Shown here piece after piece: positions 36,518-44,852 of a stretch of DNA of 64,000 bases; the stretch's first letter is position 1, and every line of letters begins with the position of its first letter. The notes beneath the pieces were generated by a model. It saw only the letters and a list, made by a program, of their open reading frames with translations. It did no database searches and had not been told where the DNA came from. The translations under genes were made by a program, and so were the position numbers. This DNA is from CAWINY01 sp963837635 (lineage in GTDB: Bacteria; Acidobacteriota; Terriglobia; Terriglobales; Acidobacteriaceae). The DNA lies in NCBI GenBank assembly GCA_963837635.1, contig CAWINY010000007.1, forward strand, positions 248,001 through 312,000, read 5' to 3'.

Positions 36518-37906
36518 CTATCTCGATGCGTCCGCTAGGGGGAGCCACACTTGAAATCGTGTATCGCCTGGGCTCGATGTGACCTGAATGTTGCCGCTAT
36601 GCTTCCTCACGATTCGCTGCACCGTATCGAGCCCAAGGCCTGTGCCCTCCCCGACTCCCTTCGTCGTAAAGAAAGGCTCAAAAATATGTGGTTTTATCTC
36701 GGGCGGAATCCCTGGACCATTGTCGCGGATCTCGACGACCACGCAGGCGTCCTCTCGATAAGTCCGAACTCGAAGTTCACCCTTGTCTCCCATCGCGTCA
36801 ATGGCATTGTCGATGAGGTTAGTCCACACCTGGTTGAGCTCACTGCCGAACGAATTCACCAGCAGTGGAATCTGCTCGTAGTCGCGCTGCAACCCCACGC
36901 CGCGACGCTTGAGCTTGTGGTTCAGTATCGTTAGAGTATTTTCCAGGCTCTTTACGATGTCCACGTTCTGCAGCGGCGACTGGTCCATGAACGTGTATTC
37001 CTTGATCGCAAGCACCAGCTCCGAGATTCGCGACGTGCTGCTCTCGATTTCGTTCAGCAGCGTCGCCACTTCCAGAGACGCTGCAATCCTCACCAGCGCA
37101 GCTCTGGCGGTGTCGGGATCGAGCGTCGCAAACAACGATTCTAAAACTGCCGGTTTGATATTCTTGCGCGCCAAGTCGGAGGCCAATTGCCACAGCTCGT
37201 TCTGCCCATGATTGTGTAACCACGACTCGATCTGCTCCTCCAGGTCGCTGATCGTCAAGGCATCCGGCGGAGGTCCATCCAGTGTGGGGAGCGAAGCTTC
37301 CAGTTTTTCGATTTCCGCTTTTTGCGCCGGCGTCAGCTCGCGCCGTCCTAACTCGTGACTCGCGTCCCTAATCCGTTTCAGGATGTCGCGCAATTGGCTC
37401 GTCGCACGCTTGGCGGCGGAAGCTGGATTGTTGAGCTCATGCGCCAGCCCTGCCGAAAGTTTTCCCAGCGCAGCCAGCCGGTCTCGTTGTTGCTCGATGC
37501 GCGTAATTTCGCGGATCCTGTCCGACATTACGCCGACCAGCCGCTTTGCCAGCTCCGGCATTTTCTGCACCAGTTCTGAAAACAGCGCAGCCGGAAAACG
37601 CAAGATGCGGCTCGCCGTCACGGCGCGCCCGGTTACCTTTGCCCGCGTCATCCGCGAAAACGGCAGCGTACCGGTCACGTCTCCCGTCTTCAATGGAACA
37701 ACGATGATTTCACCTCCAATTTCTCCCCGCGCTTGAAGTTCTCCTTCCAGGATCACAAACATCGCCTCTGCCGGATCACTCGCGCGCACGTAGGTATCTC
37801 CGGGGCTGAGATGCAGCTCCTCCGACTGGCTGAGGAACCAGGAAAGCTGATCCTCAGGCAGGTCGGCGAATGCCGGGACGCGAAGTAATTCAGATGCCTG
37901 GACCAT
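36518..37906 (-). CDS. Sensor histidine kinase with N-terminal cyclic-nucleotide-binding domain
   Basis: The 462-residue soluble kinase has a cNMP-binding/CRP-like beta-roll (about 10-125; GDTYVRASDPAEAMFVILEG), a HisKA dimerisation helix with the phospho-acceptor in LAHELNNPASAAKRA (His about 155), a roughly 80-residue helical insertion (about 185-290) and a HATPase_c domain (NLIDNAIDAM, DNGPGIPPE, GEGTGLGL). The insertion lies between H box and N box, and no membrane segment is present. Its ATG begins directly after the TAA of the receiver-oxidoreductase gene, with no spacer, so the two are co-translated and likely partners. The input ligand could be cAMP, cGMP or another effector. Confidence 0.9.
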   Translation of the reverse strand: MVQASELLRVPAFADLPEDQLSWFLSQSEELHLSPGDTYVRASDPAEAMFVILEGELQARGEIGGEIIVVPLKTGDVTGTLPFSRMTRAKVTGRAVTASRILRFPAALFSELVQKMPELAKRLVGVMSDRIREITRIEQQRDRLAALGKLSAGLAHELNNPASAAKRATSQLRDILKRIRDASHELGRRELTPAQKAEIEKLEASLPTLDGPPPDALTISDLEEQIESWLHNHGQNELWQLASDLARKNIKPAVLESLFATLDPDTARAALVRIAASLEVATLLNEIESSTSRISELVLAIKEYTFMDQSPLQNVDIVKSLENTLTILNHKLKRRGVGLQRDYEQIPLLVNSFGSELNQVWTNLIDNAIDAMGDKGELRVRTYREDACVVVEIRDNGPGIPPEIKPHIFEPFFTTKGVGEGTGLGLDTVQRIVRKHSGNIQVTSSPGDTRFQVWLPLADASR

Positions 37907-39577
37907 TTAGACCTTGCTCAGGTATTGATGAACGAACTGCACCGCCACCGATCCTTCACCGACTCCCGATGCCACGCGCTTGACCGACCCATGGCGCACG
38001 TCGCCCACCGCAAACATCCCCGGGACATTGGTCTCCAGCAGGAATGGATCCCTGTCCAGCGTCCATCCCTTAGTGCGTTGTCCGTCCCTAATGAGATCGG
38101 GGCCGGTCAGGATGAACCCGCGTTCGTCTCGCTCGACCACATCCGCCAGCCAGTTGGTTCGCGGTAGCGCTCCAATAAAGATGAACATCGCGTTCGCCGG
38201 CCCGCGCTCGGTCTGGCGGGTGTTCGAACACAGCACCGAAACCTCCTCCAGGTGCGTGTCACCATGCACTTCGGCCACGCTGGCATGGGTCCACAATTGA
38301 ATATTGGGTGTCTCTTTGATCTGATCGATCAGGTACTGGGACATGCTGCTGGCGAGCGATGCCCCGCGTACCAGCATGACCACGCGCCCGGCGTATTTGG
38401 AGAAGTTCATGGCGGCCTGCCCCGCCGAATTCGCGCCGCCCACCACATACACAATCTCGCCTTGGCACGACAGCGCTTCAGTTGCGCCGCCGCCGTAGTA
38501 AACGCCGGCGCCCTGCAAGCGGTCAATTCCCGGAGCTTCCAGCCGCCGCCACTGCACGCCCGCCGCAATCATCAGCGCGTGACAGGAGATCTCGCTGCCG
38601 TCCGCCAGCTTGATAATCCGGTACGGTCCTTCGATGCGGACGCCAACCGCCTCCTGCGGCGACAGGATCTCCACCCCAAAACGCCGCGCCTGCACCACGG
38701 CACGACGCGCCAAGTCGCCACCGCTGAGCCCGTTCGGAAACCCCAGGTAATTCTCAATGCGCGAGCTCATTCCTGCTTGGCCGCCCGGCGCTTCCCGCTC
38801 GATGATCACTGTGTGCAGCCCTTCCGACGCGCCATAAACGGCCGCAGCCAGTCCGGCCGGCCCTCCACCCACAATGGCCAAATCGTAAAAGTCAGTTTGC
38901 GCCCGGGTCCGCAATCCAATCCTTTGCGCCACCTCCGCCGGTACACTCTCCAGCAGCTTGGTCCCGTCGGGAAACAGCACTACTGGAAGGCTGGCAGCCT
39001 CCGGACCAAGAGCCTCCAGGAGTCGTTTAGTTTCCGGATCGTTGGCGGAAAGTTCAACATCGATCCACTGATAGGGAACATGGTTGCGCGCCAGGAAATC
39101 CCGCAACTCATACGAGCGCGGCGACCACCGCGTGCCCAGCAACCGGATTCCTTCGAAGGTTGGCCGGTACGAAGCTTGCCAGTCGTCGAGCAAGTCATCC
39201 AACTGCGGATAGAGGTGCTCGGTCGGCGGATCCCACGGCTTCAGAAAAAAGTAGCTGATGTTGGCTTCATTGATCGCACTGATCGCAGCATTGGTATCGG
39301 CGTACGCGGTCAGCAAGGCACGCTTGGCTTCGGGAAAGATCCGCGTTGCCTGCTGGAGAAACTCGACACCGTCCATGCGAGGCATGCGCTGGTCCGCAAG
39401 CAGCAGGGCCACGCTGTCATTGCGGACCTTCAACTGTCGAAGCAGGTCCAGTGCCCCCTCGGGAGAATCGCTTCCCATCACCCGGTATTCGGCGCCGTAC
39501 TGCGACCGAAGATCGCGCTCAATCGAGCGCAACACGTCAGCGTCGTCATCGACACTCAGCAAAACTGGTTTCGACAT
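37907..39577 (-). CDS. Receiver domain-thioredoxin-reductase-like flavoprotein fusion
   Basis: The 556-residue protein begins with a receiver domain (acidic cluster D10-D12, phospho-acceptor D62 in LLLADQRMPRMDG, lysine in FLKPWDP). A glutaredoxin/thioredoxin-like segment follows (about 140-215). Residues about 230-556 form an FAD/NAD(P)H oxidoreductase of the TrxR fold (AIVGGGPAGLAAAVYGASEG; GGANSAGQAAMNFSKYA; GMFAVGDVRHGSVKRVASG). The CxxC that TrxR uses is absent: the loop reads GGGATEALSCQG, with a single Cys. It may therefore pass electrons without the usual disulfide. It is directly followed by the cNMP-kinase gene, which could phosphorylate D62. Confidence 0.92.
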   Translation of the reverse strand: MSKPVLLSVDDDADVLRSIERDLRSQYGAEYRVMGSDSPEGALDLLRQLKVRNDSVALLLADQRMPRMDGVEFLQQATRIFPEAKRALLTAYADTNAAISAINEANISYFFLKPWDPPTEHLYPQLDDLLDDWQASYRPTFEGIRLLGTRWSPRSYELRDFLARNHVPYQWIDVELSANDPETKRLLEALGPEAASLPVVLFPDGTKLLESVPAEVAQRIGLRTRAQTDFYDLAIVGGGPAGLAAAVYGASEGLHTVIIEREAPGGQAGMSSRIENYLGFPNGLSGGDLARRAVVQARRFGVEILSPQEAVGVRIEGPYRIIKLADGSEISCHALMIAAGVQWRRLEAPGIDRLQGAGVYYGGGATEALSCQGEIVYVVGGANSAGQAAMNFSKYAGRVVMLVRGASLASSMSQYLIDQIKETPNIQLWTHASVAEVHGDTHLEEVSVLCSNTRQTERGPANAMFIFIGALPRTNWLADVVERDERGFILTGPDLIRDGQRTKGWTLDRDPFLLETNVPGMFAVGDVRHGSVKRVASGVGEGSVAVQFVHQYLSKV

Positions 39578-39636
39578 GATCGGCCTCGGATTTCGCGTCG
39601 GATGCTACCGCACATGATTGGATATAAAAGCTTGCG

Positions 39637-40204
39637 TCAGGTCGGATGCGCGATGCGATTCCGGAGCCCTCGAAAATCTTCGCGGCTTTCGGTCAGCGTA
39701 AACTCCTGGCCCGTGGGCAAGCCGATCACTCGCTCCAGGACAATCTTCTGCTTGGGAAGCTCATTCCGGGCTGAAATGAGCTGCTGCTTACGGGTTTGCA
39801 GCTCGACCTTAGCTTTCAGGACGTCGATGGTGGCAGTGGTGCCGGCGGTCAGTTGGTCGGCCGCCTGTTGATAGAGTGCTTGGGCGGTATCCTGCTGTGC
39901 GAAAGCGGTGTCAACCCGAGCCGAATCAGCGATTGTCTGCAGATACGCCGAGGTTACCGCAAAGACCACCAGTTCACGAGCGTCCTGGTAGGAGTATTGG
40001 GCGGCCCGAATCTGCTGGGCGTCAGAACGCGTTTGATGGGTCGATTTCCAGTTAAATACTGATTGCGTCAGATAGTCACGGGGGTCGAAAATACCGAACG
40101 GCCCAACAATGGACGGAAAGCCTGAAAGATTGAACCCGACCGTTCTGAGGTTTATCTGTTGTGCAGTGACGCTGGTGGAAGTGGTAAGAATAGGCAGGCG
40201 AATA
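39637..40204 (-). pseudogene. TolC-like outer-membrane efflux protein, internal fragment
   Basis: Leftward translation from about 40204 gives RLPILTTSTSVTAQQINL, GPFGIFDPRDYLTQSVFNW, ARELVVFAVTSAYLQTIAD and LERVIGLPTGQEF, a recognisable TolC/OEP repeat as found in RND efflux operons of this group. There is a stop upstream at about 40231 where IS sequence begins, and the frame ends early in RNRIAHPT. The N-terminal third and the second OEP repeat are missing. The truncation coincides with the IS1182-like remnant. Confidence 0.75.
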
Positions 40205-40235
40205 TACGCTCTGATCAGCGACCCTCCTCAGCAGT

Positions 40236-41035
40236 ATGGGCCAGCTTCGTAAATTTATACTTTGTTCCTCGCACTTGGCGCACAAGGCGGAGCACGCGGT
40301 CGATCTGGACACGGGCGCGGTGGTGGCGGTCACCTTACAAGGCGCCGACCAAGGCGACACCACAACCCTGGATGAGACGCTGAGCGAGGCCGGGATGGCG
40401 GTGGCGGAGTTGGTCGGGCGCGAGGCGGAACAGCGGCCTGACGAGAAGCCGAAGGTGAACGTCAACGGGATCGAAGAGTTGGTTGCCGACAAGGGCTACC
40501 ACAGCGGCGCGGTAGTCCAGCGGGTCAAGAGTTACGAGGTGCGCAGCTACATTCCGGAGAAGCAGCAGAAAGGCCGCCGCCACTGGCAAGGCAAAAGCGA
40601 AGAACAACAGGCGGGGTACCGGAATCGACGGCGGGTGCGCGGCGAGTACGGCAAGAGTTTACTGCGGCGGCGGGGCGAGTTGGTGGAACGTAGCTTTGCG
40701 CACTGTTACGACACGGGTGGTATGCGGCGCACGTACCTGCGCGGCCACAAGAACATTCTGAAGCGGCAACTGATCCACGTTGGCGCCTTCAACCTGAGTC
40801 TGATTATGCGCAAGCTGATGCGGGCCGGCACTCCACGGGAGTGGAGAAACCGCGGTGGTCAGCTTATTTTGTTCGTCTATTGGCTGCTCACGCGGCGGGC
40901 AGATCGGATTCCGCGGTACGGGAACCAAGTTGCAAGCTACCCGGTGCGAAACTTCGCGACGCGGTCGAGTCGCCCACGCCGCTGGCCGTGCCGGAAATCA
41001 GCTACTTACACCACGGACTGCTAGCCTGTCGCAGC
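40236..41035 (+). pseudogene. IS1182-like transposase, C-terminal remnant
   Basis: The frame encodes HLAHKAEHAVDLDTGAVVAV, LVADKGYHSGAVVQ and ERSFAHCYDTGGMRRTYL, the central and C-terminal DDE part of an IS4/IS1182-type transposase. The N-terminal half is missing. Around 40850 the frame shifts; another frame carries the family-like tail ending ISYLHHGLLAC near 41024. So the element is truncated and frameshifted. Its left side is fused to a tolC fragment and its right side to an antiporter fragment, pointing to IS-mediated deletion of the DNA between. Confidence 0.75.
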
Positions 41036-41121
41036 CTTACGAAGAGATAGCCCAGTAACTGTGCCAGACCTACGAGAAGTAAAAGGACGAAGAGAACCGA
41101 GGTCAGATCGGAGTTCGACAC
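41002..41121 (-). pseudogene. Cation:proton antiporter, N-terminal stub
   Basis: A GTG at 41121, with GGGAG 7 nt upstream, opens VSNSDLTSVLFVLLLLVG and LAQLLGYLFVRLRQ, the first membrane helix of Kef/CPA2-type antiporters (normally followed by PRVIGEI). After RLRQ, at about 41025, the sequence becomes the end of the IS remnant and stops a few codons later. Only about 32 of roughly 400 or more codons remain. Confidence 0.6.
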
Positions 41122-41429
41122 GCTTGCTCTCCCACAACTTTGGATGTGTTCCGCCTAAGAGGGTTTGACTCGTCGATTCAAAGAACCAGGGTAGATGTCG
41201 CTGTAAACGAAGAAGATGGCCGCGACGGTATTCATGCCGGTGCTCTGCGCGGATACTACCTCCTGGGATCCCATAACACGCTCTTTGCAGAAACTCAGCC
41301 AGATCGCATCCCTTTTGCGCAATATCGAATTCGAAATTGAAGTGGTGGAAATTATCGCCCGACAGGCAGATCCGAGAGGGGCGGATGGACCTCAGGAATG
41401 AGTCTGATTCATTCCCGAGGGCCACATCC
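41122..41429. other. Spacer downstream of the TonB receptor
   Basis: It contains the receptor's terminator hairpin and the ribosome site of the antiporter stub. The short frames present have no family likeness. Confidence 0.45.
41390..41420 (-). terminator. Stem-loop terminator of the TonB-dependent receptor gene
   Basis: CCTCAGGAATGA (41390-41401) and TCATTCCCGAGG (41409-41420) form a 12-bp stem with one G-U pair and a 7-nt loop, starting 10 nt after the receptor stop. There is no long T-run, so strength is uncertain. Confidence 0.55.
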
Positions 41430-44114
41430 TCAGAAAGCGAACGTAACCTGCGCCGTATAGCTGCGCGGGGCCGTGAAGTGCGTGCCACTGAAGGTGGACA
41501 GGAAGTTGTACAGGGCAACTTTGTTGGTGACGTTGACCACCGTAAAACTCACGTTGGTCTTATAGTGCTCGGCGCGGAAGATGTTGTCCCAACCCGCACC
41601 CATATCAAAAATGTTGCGCGGCGCGACCCGGGGCGGGTTCTTGTCATCGTTCTCGGTGCCCGGTGCAGGGATCTTCACCAGTTTGGCCGAAAGCGCATTA
41701 GGCGCACAACTGCTCAGCGGCGAGTTAATGGTCGCGACCACTCCCCCGCAGCTTAACCCGATCTGCGCCTGCTGATCTGGGGTGAGACCGGTTAAATCGA
41801 CTGGAGTTGTGGTATCGGTTGCAAACGGAACCGCTCCAGCCACCAATCCACTTTCATAGTTCCAGGTGAAGGCGTACCAGGGGCCGTTCTTCTTCGGCTG
41901 ATATTGCAGGTGCGTAGTTTGCTGGAAGGCTTGGTCGTGATCGATGCGGAACACGCCCGAGTTTATCGGCGAGTTGAAGAGAATGCCGCCGATTTCCGGA
42001 TTGAAGAAGCGATCACGGGTGTGTCCCAGCACGGAATAGACAGTAAGACCATGCGTCTGCGGCATGCTGACGCGAATCGCGTAACCGTCGATCTTCGACT
42101 TTTCCCATTGGATCGGGAAGGTCAGCGGTGTGCTGAATAACACGTCGAAGTCGTAGTCCCTCCGCGTGTACTTCCAGTAGTACATGCCGTTGACCACCAG
42201 ATACTTGCCGAACGCCTGCTGGAACCCGACGTTGAATTGATTGCGGGTCCCGGGTTTCAGCGGGTTCTGTCCGAATGCGCCAACCCCGCCCGAGGCGAGT
42301 CCGCCCGATCCGCTGCCGACCCCTGTCGAACTGGAAAGGATCAGGTTCTCGTTGTATGGGGTTACATAGAGCCGGCTGTAGGCCAACTGTAACACCGTGC
42401 CGGTCCGCTGGATTTGATAGCTGAGTCCGGCTCGCGGCTCGATCTGGTGACCGTAGCTAAGGCCGTTGTAGTTGTCGCCCCGGAGTCCGGCCAGAATGCT
42501 TAAGTTGCCCAATGTGATGTTGTCCTGGAGGTAGGCGGCCTCCTGCTTAATGTCGGTGCGACCGACAAACTTAAAGGGTGCGCCTCCGCGGCTTAAATCA
42601 AACGGCAGCAGACCGGGAAGAAACCCAGGATTTGGCTGTTGGCCCGACCCCGCGCAAGCCGGGTTCAGCACTGCGGGATTGGTAATTGGACTTCCGTTGG
42701 TGTCCAGACAAACCGGATTGAAGGTGGGGTCGGTTACTCCAAATGTGAAATTCTCTGACAGGAAGGTGTGGTAAATGTCGAAGCCGCCCTTAACGTTATG
42801 CCGGCCCTTGACATACGACAGATCGACTTTGAGCCCGGCATTGGTGAGTCGGCGATTGGAGGCCAGGGTGGCCGGCGTGTCGTTAAATGGGTTGGCGCTT
42901 GGGAAAAACTGTATCCGATCCTGCCGCACATAGGGATTGACGCTCAACAGCGTGTTGTCATTCAGGAAGTGGGTCCAGAAGGCCGAGATGTTGAAGCCTC
43001 GGTTCTGCTGATGCTGGTCCTGCCCCAAAGCTTGCTGGTCGAATTGATTGGGAATCTGGAACCATGAGCGGGAGAGGAACAGGTTCAAGTGCAGCGTGTC
43101 TTTCGAGGTCGCCTGCCAGTCGACGCGATCGAACAGATCCTCGGCGTTGCCGTGGTCATGCAGCGGCAGGAACTCGGGCGTATCGAGAAAGCGCCCGCTG
43201 TTCAGACCATCCACCGAGAGGAAATTTCCAAATCTCTTCCCTCCAACGCCGAGGGCAAGGTTGCCCGTGGAGGTCCCAAATGAGCCGTAGCCGGCCGAGA
43301 TGCTTCCAGTAGGCTGGGCAAGGCCGAGGCCGGAGCGGGTGGTCGTGCGTACTACCAGGCTCGCTTTGTCGCCGTACTCCGGCGGAATCAGGCCATCGAT
43401 GACTTCCAGGGAATCAATCGCATTGGTCGAAATCTGGTTGGCGAAGATACGGCTCTGCTGGTCGGAGATGGGCTGCCCGTCGATGACAAACGTGGTATCG
43501 GCGTGCTCGCCGAGCGGATGGAAGAAGCCATTCGAATCCGCCACCACACCGGGGCTGGCCTGGGCGACCAGATTGCTCAGCGACGAACTGGTGCTCTGCG
43601 TTGGAACTCTATCTCCCAAGGCGCGTACGTCAATGTCCGTATGAGCACTGGGCGTGTTTTCGAGCACATCCGCTGACGCGGCCTCTACCGTTACGGTCTG
43701 AGACGTTCCTGCTACTTGCAGAGAGAGGTTTGCTTGCACCGGTATGGCTGATCGGATCTCGACGTCCTGATCCTTCGCGGCAAATCCGGCGTGGCTTACC
43801 TCCATGTGGTAGCGGTTGAAAGGCACGTTGGCAAAGCGGTACTGTCCGGCTGGGTCGGTGGTCACCGTCTGGTCATATGCCGTAACAGGGTTGTGGATTT
43901 TCACCTTGGCATCAGGTATTACGGCGCCAGAGCTGTCGGTTACTTGTCCACGGATCTCGCCAGATGTACCCATGCCTTGGGCGTGGGCGGCAATCGCGAA
44001 CATCGTCACAAAACAAACCAGAAGAGCATAAGAGAGATGGCGGGTGCGCAAGGCACCCCGCTCGAGTTTCAACCCGGCAAGCGCGCCGTTGGCCGGGGAC
44101 CCATCTGCAAACAT
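41430..44114 (-). CDS. Oar-like TonB-dependent receptor
   Basis: The 894-residue outer-membrane protein has a signal sequence (about 26-46, VCFVTMFAIAAHAQ), a carboxypeptidase-regulatory-like domain (about 52-135; GEIRGQVTDSSGAVIPDAKV), a plug domain (about 165-260) and a beta-barrel ending in phenylalanine (TAQVTFAF). This Oar-like form is abundant in Acidobacteriota, where it imports siderophores, glycans or metals. I chose the ATG at 44114 because GGAGG lies 7 nt upstream; the frame is open to 44162. Its neighbours are a DUF2946-like gene and a broken czcA, hinting at a metal-related role. Confidence 0.9.
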   Translation of the reverse strand: MFADGSPANGALAGLKLERGALRTRHLSYALLVCFVTMFAIAAHAQGMGTSGEIRGQVTDSSGAVIPDAKVKIHNPVTAYDQTVTTDPAGQYRFANVPFNRYHMEVSHAGFAAKDQDVEIRSAIPVQANLSLQVAGTSQTVTVEAASADVLENTPSAHTDIDVRALGDRVPTQSTSSSLSNLVAQASPGVVADSNGFFHPLGEHADTTFVIDGQPISDQQSRIFANQISTNAIDSLEVIDGLIPPEYGDKASLVVRTTTRSGLGLAQPTGSISAGYGSFGTSTGNLALGVGGKRFGNFLSVDGLNSGRFLDTPEFLPLHDHGNAEDLFDRVDWQATSKDTLHLNLFLSRSWFQIPNQFDQQALGQDQHQQNRGFNISAFWTHFLNDNTLLSVNPYVRQDRIQFFPSANPFNDTPATLASNRRLTNAGLKVDLSYVKGRHNVKGGFDIYHTFLSENFTFGVTDPTFNPVCLDTNGSPITNPAVLNPACAGSGQQPNPGFLPGLLPFDLSRGGAPFKFVGRTDIKQEAAYLQDNITLGNLSILAGLRGDNYNGLSYGHQIEPRAGLSYQIQRTGTVLQLAYSRLYVTPYNENLILSSSTGVGSGSGGLASGGVGAFGQNPLKPGTRNQFNVGFQQAFGKYLVVNGMYYWKYTRRDYDFDVLFSTPLTFPIQWEKSKIDGYAIRVSMPQTHGLTVYSVLGHTRDRFFNPEIGGILFNSPINSGVFRIDHDQAFQQTTHLQYQPKKNGPWYAFTWNYESGLVAGAVPFATDTTTPVDLTGLTPDQQAQIGLSCGGVVATINSPLSSCAPNALSAKLVKIPAPGTENDDKNPPRVAPRNIFDMGAGWDNIFRAEHYKTNVSFTVVNVTNKVALYNFLSTFSGTHFTAPRSYTAQVTFAF

Positions 44115-44215
44115 AATCGCCTCCAAAAAGGGATGAGGGTTTTTTGCCGCAGCGACCGACAACCCAACGAACGCTTCCGCGCTCCTTGGGGCCGCTGCAA
44201 GATTTGAGGCTTCAA

Positions 44216-44584
44216 TTAGGCGGTTGCAGGCGGGGGCCGAATGGACGGGGTGGTCGAAGGCGCGATATAGGGGTGCTGAGGCGCAAACTGAGGGACTTCA
44301 GCCCGGATCAGAACCAATACTGGCAGGCTCGGAAGCGCAACGACCGTTGCCGTCGCGTGCGCCGCCAGGCAAATGGAGCAATGCGACTCGTCGGCCGTGC
44401 CCGACGGGTGCGCATGAACCGCCTGTACGGTCGCAAACAAGCCGACGATCAATACTCCCAGCAGCGCTATCAGCTTTCGGGAGCGAAGCGACCCCGGCAC
44501 GCGGCTGGGTCCCCAAGACGCGCCGCCCTTGCGCTTGAATACCGGCGCTTGCTGGGGGTCCCGCAGGTGAGGAATCGGCTTCAT
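44216..44584 (-). CDS. DUF2946-like small exported protein (CSIC motif)
   Basis: The 122-residue protein has a basic N-terminus, one hydrophobic segment (about 38-55, LIALLGVLIVGLFATVQAV), then HPSGTADESHCSICLAAHAT with a Cys-x2-Cys pair flanked by histidines, and a Pro-rich tail. The HxxxxxxHCxxCxxxH cluster is typical of DUF2946-like proteins found next to TonB receptors and copper or heavy-metal genes. It could bind metal outside the cytoplasm. It ends 102 nt before the receptor start and is probably in its transcript. Confidence 0.7.
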   Translation of the reverse strand: MKPIPHLRDPQQAPVFKRKGGASWGPSRVPGSLRSRKLIALLGVLIVGLFATVQAVHAHPSGTADESHCSICLAAHATATVVALPSLPVLVLIRAEVPQFAPQHPYIAPSTTPSIRPPPATA

Positions 44585-44852
44585 AACAATGAGGAGCCCC
44601 TTGGCACTTGAGATGCGAACAGGCGCCCTCAGGAACCATCATATTCTACAGAAAAGCAGCCTGACACTGCAGGATTTGATCGCAACACCTGCTTAGAGCA
44701 CGAGTGAAGCTGCGTTCGCTGTGGGCCAGGCTGAACGCCCCCCACTGACCCGGCAACGCGACGATCAGTCGAAACCACCGTGTTTAAGAGTTCCACGCGG
44801 ACCTGGACCTCGGGATTAAGGGCAAAACAGAGAGCTGCGTTTGGCAAGTTGG
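44585..44852. other. Spacer, no gene seen
   Basis: It lies between the KDPG-aldolase-type stop and the DUF2946-like start. It probably holds the promoter for the receptor unit, but I could not define one. Confidence 0.35.

Noticed and set aside
37907..39577. Calling the receiver fusion a true thioredoxin reductase
   Set aside because: The redox-active CxxC between the FAD and NADPH parts is absent, so the enzymatic name would mislead.
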